NCBI GenBank assembly: GCA_014804285.1
Contig: JAAVAA010000088.1
Span: 1 to 11,130 of the forward strand
DNA: 11,130 bases
Source of the DNA: Lachnospiraceae bacterium
GTDB taxonomy: Bacteria; Bacillota; Clostridia; Lachnospirales; Lachnospiraceae
Direction of reading: 5' to 3'
This document shows, piece by piece, positions 6,694-11,130 of this stretch (positions are counted from its first letter, which is position 1; each line of letters starts with the position of its first letter). The position numbers and the translations under genes are program-made. Under the pieces are notes generated by a model. That model was given only the letters and a program-made list of their open reading frames with translations, did not search any database and had not been told where the DNA came from.

Positions 6694-8507
6694 TATTTAT
6701 CATCCAGCTTAAGCACACTCATAAAGGCTTTTTGCGGAATTTCCACACTGCCTATCTGACGCATGCGCTTCTTCCCTTCCTTCTGTTTTTCCAGAAGCTT
6801 TTTCTTTCGGGTAATATCACCACCGTAACACTTAGCAAGCACGTCTTTACGCATTGCCTTGACCGTTTCCCTTGCTATGATCTTTCCGCCTACCGCAGCC
6901 TGAATGGGAATTTCAAACAAATGTCTTGGTATTTCCTCTTTCAGCTTTTCACACATTTTCCGTCCGCGCTCGTAAGCACTGTCCCTGTGAACAATAAAGG
7001 ACAATGCATCCACCTCTTCTTTATTAATCAGTATATCTAGCTTCACCAACTCAGACTGTTCATAACCTTTCAGCTCGTAATCAAAAGAAGCATAGCCTCT
7101 TGATCTGGACTTTAGGGCATCAAAGAAATCGTATATAATTTCATTTAAGGGAAGCTCATATTTTAACAGTGCGCGGGAAGCCTCAATATACTCCATCCCC
7201 AGGTATCTGCCTCTCCGCTCCTGACAAAGCTCCATGATCGGTCCGATGAATTCCGTTGTCACCATGATCTCCGCTGACACCACAGGCTCTTCCATATATT
7301 CAATCACTGAAGGATCCGGCAAATTCGAAGGATTAGTCAGTTCGATCACTTCGCCGTCTGTCCGGTGCACTCTATAAATAACACCCGGTGCAGTAGTTAC
7401 TAAATCAAGATTATATTCTCTCTCCAGCCGCTCCTGTATGATTTCCAGATGAAGAAGACCCAAAAATCCACATCGAAATCCAAATCCGAGAGCAATAGAG
7501 GTTTCTGGCTCATAACGCAGGGAAGCATCGTTTAACTGCAGCTTCTCCAACGCATCCCGAAGGTCCGGGTATTTCGCACCGTCTGCCGGATATACCCCAC
7601 AATAAACCATGGAATTAACCTTTTTGTAACCGGGCAGCGGCTGACTGCATGGTTCGTCAGCATTCGTAATAGTATCGCCTACCGAGGTGTCCTTTACATT
7701 CTTAATGGAAGCAGTGATATACCCAACCATCCCGGCACTTAATTCTTCGCAGGGAATAAACTGTCCGGCTCCGAAATATCCCACTTCCACCACATCCGCC
7801 TGAGCTCCGGTAGCCATCATTCGAATGCTTGTCCCTTTGCTCACTCTTCCTTCCATAATGCGGCAAAATACGATAACTCCTTTATAAGAGTCGTAAATTG
7901 AATCAAAGATAAGCGCCTGTAGCGGATTATCTGCACTTCCTCCGGGTGCCGGAATCTTTTCTACAATCGCTTCAAGCACCTGTTCAATGCCAATACCGTT
8001 TTTGGCAGATATCAACGGAGCATCTTGTGCCTCGATGCCGATCACATCTTCAATTTCATTCTTAACCCGCTCCGGCTCTGCACTTGGAAGGTCGATCTTA
8101 TTGATCACGGGAAAAACTTCCAGATCATGATCCAGCGCCAGATAAACATTAGCCAATGTCTGCGCTTCAATTCCCTGAGCGGCATCCACTACCAAAATAG
8201 CGCCGTCACAGGCTGCAAGGCTTCTGCTGACTTCATAATTAAAATCCACATGTCCCGGTGTATCTATCAGGTTAAAAATATATTCTTCTCCATTTTGTGC
8301 TTTGTAGATCGTCCGGACAGTCTGCGCCTTGATCGTAATTCCACGCTCCCTTTCCAGATCCATGTTGTCAAGAACCTGTGCCTGCATCTCTCTGCTGGTC
8401 AAAAGTCCTGTTTTTTCTATGATTCGATCTGCTAACGTGGATTTCCCATGATCAATATGAGCCACAATACAGAAATTTCTAATCTTACTTTGGTCAATTT
8501 GTGCCAT
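6693..8507 (-). CDS. lepA: Elongation factor 4 (LepA), ribosomal back-translocase GTPase
   Basis: LepA is a translational GTPase that acts on stalled or assembling ribosomes. The 604-residue protein has P-loop AHIDHGKST (16-24), switch I ERGITIKAQ (53-61), DTPGH (82-86), NKID (136-139), SAK shortly after 160, and the LepA-specific C-terminal domain ending in KKLLEKQKEGKKRMRQIG and a final VLKLDDK. The frame runs back to ATG 8576 inside spoIIP, but ATG 8507 is chosen: AGGAG lies nine bases upstream, and MAQIDQSKIRNFCIVAHID matches the family's normal start. The gene follows spoIIP by 55 bases and overlaps hemW by one base. A vegetative-type promoter sits in the 3' end of spoIIP, as a housekeeping gene behind a sporulation gene would require. 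Confidence 0.97.
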   Translation of the reverse strand: MAQIDQSKIRNFCIVAHIDHGKSTLADRIIEKTGLLTSREMQAQVLDNMDLERERGITIKAQTVRTIYKAQNGEEYIFNLIDTPGHVDFNYEVSRSLAACDGAILVVDAAQGIEAQTLANVYLALDHDLEVFPVINKIDLPSAEPERVKNEIEDVIGIEAQDAPLISAKNGIGIEQVLEAIVEKIPAPGGSADNPLQALIFDSIYDSYKGVIVFCRIMEGRVSKGTSIRMMATGAQADVVEVGYFGAGQFIPCEELSAGMVGYITASIKNVKDTSVGDTITNADEPCSQPLPGYKKVNSMVYCGVYPADGAKYPDLRDALEKLQLNDASLRYEPETSIALGFGFRCGFLGLLHLEIIQERLEREYNLDLVTTAPGVIYRVHRTDGEVIELTNPSNLPDPSVIEYMEEPVVSAEIMVTTEFIGPIMELCQERRGRYLGMEYIEASRALLKYELPLNEIIYDFFDALKSRSRGYASFDYELKGYEQSELVKLDILINKEEVDALSFIVHRDSAYERGRKMCEKLKEEIPRHLFEIPIQAAVGGKIIARETVKAMRKDVLAKCYGGDITRKKKLLEKQKEGKKRMRQIGSVEIPQKAFMSVLKLDDK

Positions 8508-8561
8508 AATACCTGTCTCCTTTAGTCGTGCCATGCCCGTACAGAGCACGGTTTCGCTTTT

Positions 8562-8591
8562 ATCATACCATACCATTTAGTACAATGGCAA
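8562..8591 (-). promoter_or_regulatory. SigA-type promoter for lepA-hemW inside the spoIIP 3' end
   Basis: On the minus strand TTGCCA (8586-8591) and TATGAT (8562-8567) are 18 bases apart, and TGG directly precedes the -10, an extended -10 (TGn). Transcription would start near 8555, about 50 bases before the lepA ATG. The short leader can fold into a weak hairpin (CGTGC near 8552 with GCACG near 8527). The position explains how lepA could be expressed without spoIIP. Confidence 0.5.
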
Positions 8592-9894
8592 GAATGTGTG
8601 CCAATGGATCACAGGCATTCATGATTTCTTCCACGGTGTTATTCTGGGCTCCAAGCTCGATGAGCATGCTCTTCGGCTTTAAATGAAGATTATAGCGATA
8701 AGCTTTTAGATAAACTTTTCTGGCAATTCCCGGATAGTACTCATTTGCCGCCACCTGCGCTTGAAAGGAAAAAGCCAGATTATCCTGAATGTATGGATTT
8801 TCCAGATATTCAATACTTCCGCTTTTGCGGATATAGCTAAGTCCGTTAAAAAACATGAACCTTGCGGTAGGTCTTCCCTGCAGATCCATGACCAGCTTTC
8901 TGTCCCCCGAAACAGCATCCCTATGCAGATCGATCACCACTTCAATAGAAGGATTTTCCTCCAGGATCTTTTCAATTTCCGGCAAGGAATTAGCATATGC
9001 GTCCTCTCTCACCACATCGTACTCTCCCGTATGATGCAAAACCTTAAAGCCGTATTTATCCTGAAGCAGGGAGGCCAGCTTATCCCCTGCTCCCACAATG
9101 GTGGTAGAAGAGTCTCCTTCTATCGAATCAATAAATGCTTCTCTTGAATGGGTATGATAGATCAAAATCTGAGGTCCGTCTACTTCCTTGTCTACCGTTA
9201 AATCCTGATGCAGAAGTTTATCCAGATCCAAATATTCTTCTTTCAATAAAGTTGAACTGTCCACTGCATAAAAATTGGAGATCAAATTTTCATAGTTCCA
9301 TTCTTCCGACCAGTCATAGGTATATGCCGGATAGACTGCAGTTTGAAAAACTCTGTTGTCTGCCATTTCCGAATCCGCATTTTCCTGTGCCTGGCGATTT
9401 TCTTCTCCCAAAGCCTGTTCAAGGTCTACATTATGTAAACTATTTTCCCGTTCCATCTCCTTAAGCACACTATTTTCTATATGAAGAGCATCTTTTCCAT
9501 AATCTAAATTTTCTTCATCTATATTTTTATAATCCTCATCCACACCTTCCTTTTGTAACATCTGCTCCACCATCAAGGTATCTTCCACTGCCAGCTGCAC
9601 CCCCGTCTCCTGCTGTGCATACCAAAACAATGGTAATTGCTTCTGTATCCAGACCATCAATATTCCTTCCACACTCTCCTCATTTCCCTTTTTATCCTCC
9701 AAAAATGCCGGCATCTGAAAATACGCCCTTTCCATTTGCTTTTTGAAAAAGATACTGATCAAGTTACGATCTTCCTGCTTTCCGGCAGCAACTCTGTTTT
9801 GTCCAAAATACATAATGCTTCCTGCTACACACACAACAAACAGTACTCCGGCTCCCACTCTTCTTACTTTTTGTTTAAAGCCTTTACCTCTCAT
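8563..9894 (-). CDS. spoIIP: Stage II sporulation protein P (SpoIIP)
   Basis: SpoIIP is a membrane-anchored peptidoglycan amidase/endopeptidase that works with SpoIID and SpoIIM to thin septal peptidoglycan and drive engulfment of the forespore. The protein has 443 residues from ATG 9894. After a basic N-terminus (MRGKGFKQKVRR) comes one membrane segment (about 14-30), a long acidic region rich in Glu and Asp (about 70-230), then the amidase domain with YHTHSREAF (246-254), DLHRDA (322-327) and the catalytic-glutamate segment LIELGAQNNT (411-420). The frame continues back to GTG 10029, but that extension runs up against the flagellin gene's terminator and has no good ribosome binding site, while GGGG precedes ATG 9894 (GTG 9903 is an alternative). 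In Bacillus the order is gpr-spoIIP-(yqxA)-lepA-hemW; here gpr is absent and a flagellin-like gene lies upstream. Confidence 0.95.
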   Translation of the reverse strand: MRGKGFKQKVRRVGAGVLFVVCVAGSIMYFGQNRVAAGKQEDRNLISIFFKKQMERAYFQMPAFLEDKKGNEESVEGILMVWIQKQLPLFWYAQQETGVQLAVEDTLMVEQMLQKEGVDEDYKNIDEENLDYGKDALHIENSVLKEMERENSLHNVDLEQALGEENRQAQENADSEMADNRVFQTAVYPAYTYDWSEEWNYENLISNFYAVDSSTLLKEEYLDLDKLLHQDLTVDKEVDGPQILIYHTHSREAFIDSIEGDSSTTIVGAGDKLASLLQDKYGFKVLHHTGEYDVVREDAYANSLPEIEKILEENPSIEVVIDLHRDAVSGDRKLVMDLQGRPTARFMFFNGLSYIRKSGSIEYLENPYIQDNLAFSFQAQVAANEYYPGIARKVYLKAYRYNLHLKPKSMLIELGAQNNTVEEIMNACDPLAHILAIVLNGMV

Positions 9895-9914
9895 CGCATG
9901 CACCCCACTACGGA

Positions 9915-9943
9915 AGTATATGCTTTTTTGCGGACATTCATTC
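9915..9943 (-). promoter_or_regulatory. Candidate SigE-type promoter of spoIIP
   Basis: On the minus strand GAATGAA (9937-9943) and CATATACT (9915-9922) are separated by exactly 14 bases, the SigE spacing. The -10 matches seven of eight positions of CATACAnT. The -35 matches the core of its consensus less well. The start would be near 9908, just upstream of the GTGGGG ribosome binding site. spoIIP is a SigE-regulon gene in Bacillus, which supports the reading. Confidence 0.42.
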
Positions 9944-10031
9944 GTCACCTGTTTGCAGAAATAAACGCTGCCGTATTTCGTAAGCCGTCTTATTGCTACA
10001 ATGTCCGTCACGCTTTGAGAGCCGTCCACTA

Positions 10032-10066
10032 TAAAAACGGCGTAGGAAATTTACTTTCCTACGCCG
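10032..10066 (-). terminator. Strong intrinsic terminator of the flagellin-like gene
   Basis: A perfect 12-bp stem, CGGCGTAGGAAA (10038-10049) and TTTCCTACGCCG (10055-10066), encloses a five-base loop. On the minus strand it is followed by TTTTT (10037-10033). It begins 16 bases after the stop of the flagellin-like gene and separates it from the spoIIP transcription unit. There is no U-run on the plus strand, so it works in one direction. Confidence 0.93.
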
Positions 10067-10082
10067 ATACTATTTAATCAAA

Positions 10083-10841
10083 TCACATGCCAAACATCCT
10101 CGTAACCAAGGAATCATCCTGCATCTTTTTACGAAGCATGCCCATCCGGTAATCCTCCAGCAATTTGTTTTTCTTCTGCTCGGAAATTGCCATCGGTATA
10201 TCCAAATCCTCAATGCGGCTCCTGGAAGCTGTCAAATTGAGCGAAGCTCCCGTATTATAATTATAGCTATGCTCCAGCGCATTGGTGGTTGCTCCCAGCC
10301 TGCTTCTTGCTATACTGATTTTTTCCATAGCGGAGTCAATAACTCCAATATCAAATTTGCCGGTAACATTATATCCTTCCAGTCCAAGTGACTTCAATGT
10401 CGCATTTTCCATCTGGATTTTCAAACCGGTTCCATCTGCATTGGCAGCTATGTTCATATCAGCCATACTGCCGTCAAGCAGCTTCATCTCATTATACTGT
10501 GTCCCCACTGCCGTATGCTGAATATCGGATAAAAGCTGATCCACCTCACTTTGAATCATCTGCTTTTCAGAATCACCATATAATCCATTGGAAGCCTTAA
10601 GACTGAGTTCCCGGATTCTCTGCAAGGATTCCTGCATGGTTCCCAGCGCTCCCTCTTTAATATTGGCAACACCAATCCCATCCATAATATTGGAAGCACC
10701 AACATCAAGCCCATTGCTGTTTCTCTTTAACTTATTCGCAATAGCGAGCCCCGCCGCATCATCAGCAGCCGATTGAATCCTTCTGCCGCTGGCTATTTTT
10801 CCATATAAAAAGTTCATGTTTTGCACACCTGATATTCTCAC
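10083..10841 (-). CDS. Short atypical flagellin-like protein
   Basis: The product belongs to the flagellin family that forms the helical flagellar filament. The start is GTG 10841, five bases after GGAG; the frame extends upstream, but only through the promoter region. The 252-residue protein has the D0/D1 signature ASGRRIQSAADDAAGLAIA (17-35), a D1 helix with ANIKEGALGTMQESLQRIRELS (59-80), a short central part and the C-terminal D1 block ISIARSRLGATTNALEH (175-191) and SRIEDLDIPMAISE (208-221). Two things are odd. The N-terminal D0 helix is about 15 residues shorter than usual: MRIS leads almost directly to NFLYGKIASGRR. The expected C-terminal polymerisation helix (normally rich in Ala, Gln and Leu) is replaced by a charged tail ending KKMQDDSLVTRMFGM. 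The gene stands alone, with its own promoter and terminator and no flagellar neighbours. It could be a minor filament subunit or a non-polymerising paralogue. Confidence 0.85.
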   Translation of the reverse strand: MRISGVQNMNFLYGKIASGRRIQSAADDAAGLAIANKLKRNSNGLDVGASNIMDGIGVANIKEGALGTMQESLQRIRELSLKASNGLYGDSEKQMIQSEVDQLLSDIQHTAVGTQYNEMKLLDGSMADMNIAANADGTGLKIQMENATLKSLGLEGYNVTGKFDIGVIDSAMEKISIARSRLGATTNALEHSYNYNTGASLNLTASRSRIEDLDIPMAISEQKKNKLLEDYRMGMLRKKMQDDSLVTRMFGM

Positions 10842-10907
10842 GAGCACTCCTTTCCTGCACAGAATCTCCATCTGCACATATAAGTTGAACTTTTCCCTTA
10901 TGCTTAT

Positions 10908-10936
10908 AGTATAATATATTTGCAAGACAGATGCAA
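10908..10936 (-). promoter_or_regulatory. SigA-type promoter of the flagellin-like gene
   Basis: On the minus strand TTGCAT (10931-10936), a 17-base spacer and TATACT (10908-10913) form a good vegetative promoter. The start would be near 10901, with a leader of about 60 bases before GTG 10841. I see no flagellar sigma-28 promoter (TAAA with GCCGATAA) in the upstream region, which is unusual for a filament flagellin. Confidence 0.6.
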
Positions 10937-11014
10937 TATTTGGGAAAATTTTTAGTAATCATTTTGCTGCTTTTCACAAACTTACCAATGATCCGCGGGG
11001 ACAAATAAATAAAA

Positions 11015-11130
11015 TTAACGTTTAGCTGGGATACAGAGATCAATATAAAAACCCGGATAGAAATCAAATTCTACGTCGCCACACTCTCGTTCTATAAAAA
11101 GCGTAACAGCACTAAGTTCGAAAAAACCTC
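11015..11130 (-). CDS. 3' end of an unidentified gene entering from the right edge
   Basis: A minus-strand frame is open from the window edge for 37 codons to TAA (11017-11015). The visible tail includes SAVTLFIERECGDVEFDFYP and ends in DLCIPAKR. The composition (alternating hydrophobic and acidic residues, few rare codons) looks protein-like. The pattern of a helix with FIE, then CG, a beta strand, PG and a final strand ending in IP loosely recalls the end of GHKL-type ATPase domains of sensor kinases, but this is only an impression and no function is assigned. The next gene's promoter lies about 80 bases downstream, with no obvious terminator between. Confidence 0.5.
   Translation of the reverse strand, partial: GFFELSAVTLFIERECGDVEFDFYPGFYIDLCIPAKR

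Noticed and set aside
8508..8576. N-terminal extension of LepA from ATG 8576
   Set aside because: ATG 8507 has an excellent AGGAG site and matches the family start; the extension overlaps spoIIP and the candidate promoter.
9895..10029. N-terminal extension of SpoIIP from GTG 10029
   Set aside because: It starts immediately after the flagellin gene's terminator and spans the likely SigE promoter. It would also put 45 non-signal-like residues before the normal membrane anchor.
10762..11067. A 101-codon minus-strand frame spanning the flagellin-like gene's promoter
   Set aside because: It overlaps the 5' end of the flagellin-like gene, the SigA-type promoter and the end of the right-edge gene in another frame. 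It has no ribosome binding site or family resemblance.

Overview
This window looks like chromosomal DNA from a spore-forming, Gram-positive member of the Clostridia, most likely Lachnospiraceae. The reasons are the sporulation genes spoIIP and sigK, a SigK with no pro-sequence, a flagellin-family gene, strong AGGAGG-type ribosome binding sites, frequent TTG/GTG starts, and the firmicute gene order spoIIP-lepA-hemW. The lineage is inferred from these features, not from a database search. Nearly every gene is on the minus strand, so transcription runs from high to low coordinates.

In transcription order: (1) At 11015-11130 is the last 37 codons of an unidentified gene entering from the right edge. 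(2) At 10083-10841 is a short, atypical flagellin-like gene with its own vegetative-type promoter and a strong intrinsic terminator at 10032-10066. (3) spoIIP (sporulation peptidoglycan amidase/endopeptidase) has a SigE-like promoter, followed by lepA (translation GTPase EF4) and hemW (radical-SAM heme chaperone). lepA and hemW overlap by one base. lepA has its own vegetative-type promoter inside the 3' end of spoIIP. (4) sigK (late mother-cell sigma factor) is preceded by both a SigA-like and a SigK-like promoter. (5) Next comes a decayed HD-GYP-type gene. It keeps its N- and C-terminal ends but has lost the whole central domain, and the two ends are in different frames. (6) pilT (type IV pilus retraction ATPase) follows, then a 290-base spacer with a phased three-unit 11-bp repeat and a promoter-like element, then a ComM/YifB AAA+ gene and dprA. 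dprA starts 6 bases after the comM stop.

At the left edge, a short reading frame on the plus strand (1-84) may be the end of a gene converging on dprA. A stem-loop at 114-154 lies between the two.

Functionally, the right half is a sporulation/housekeeping block and the left half is a pilus/DNA-processing block: PilT retraction, the ComM-family helicase, and the ssDNA-binding RecA loader DprA. That grouping fits DNA uptake and transformation. The window is mostly known families. The points most worth a second look are the gutted HD-GYP gene, the unusual flagellin-like protein, the promoter pair in front of a pro-sequence-less sigK, and the 11-bp repeat upstream of comM-dprA.
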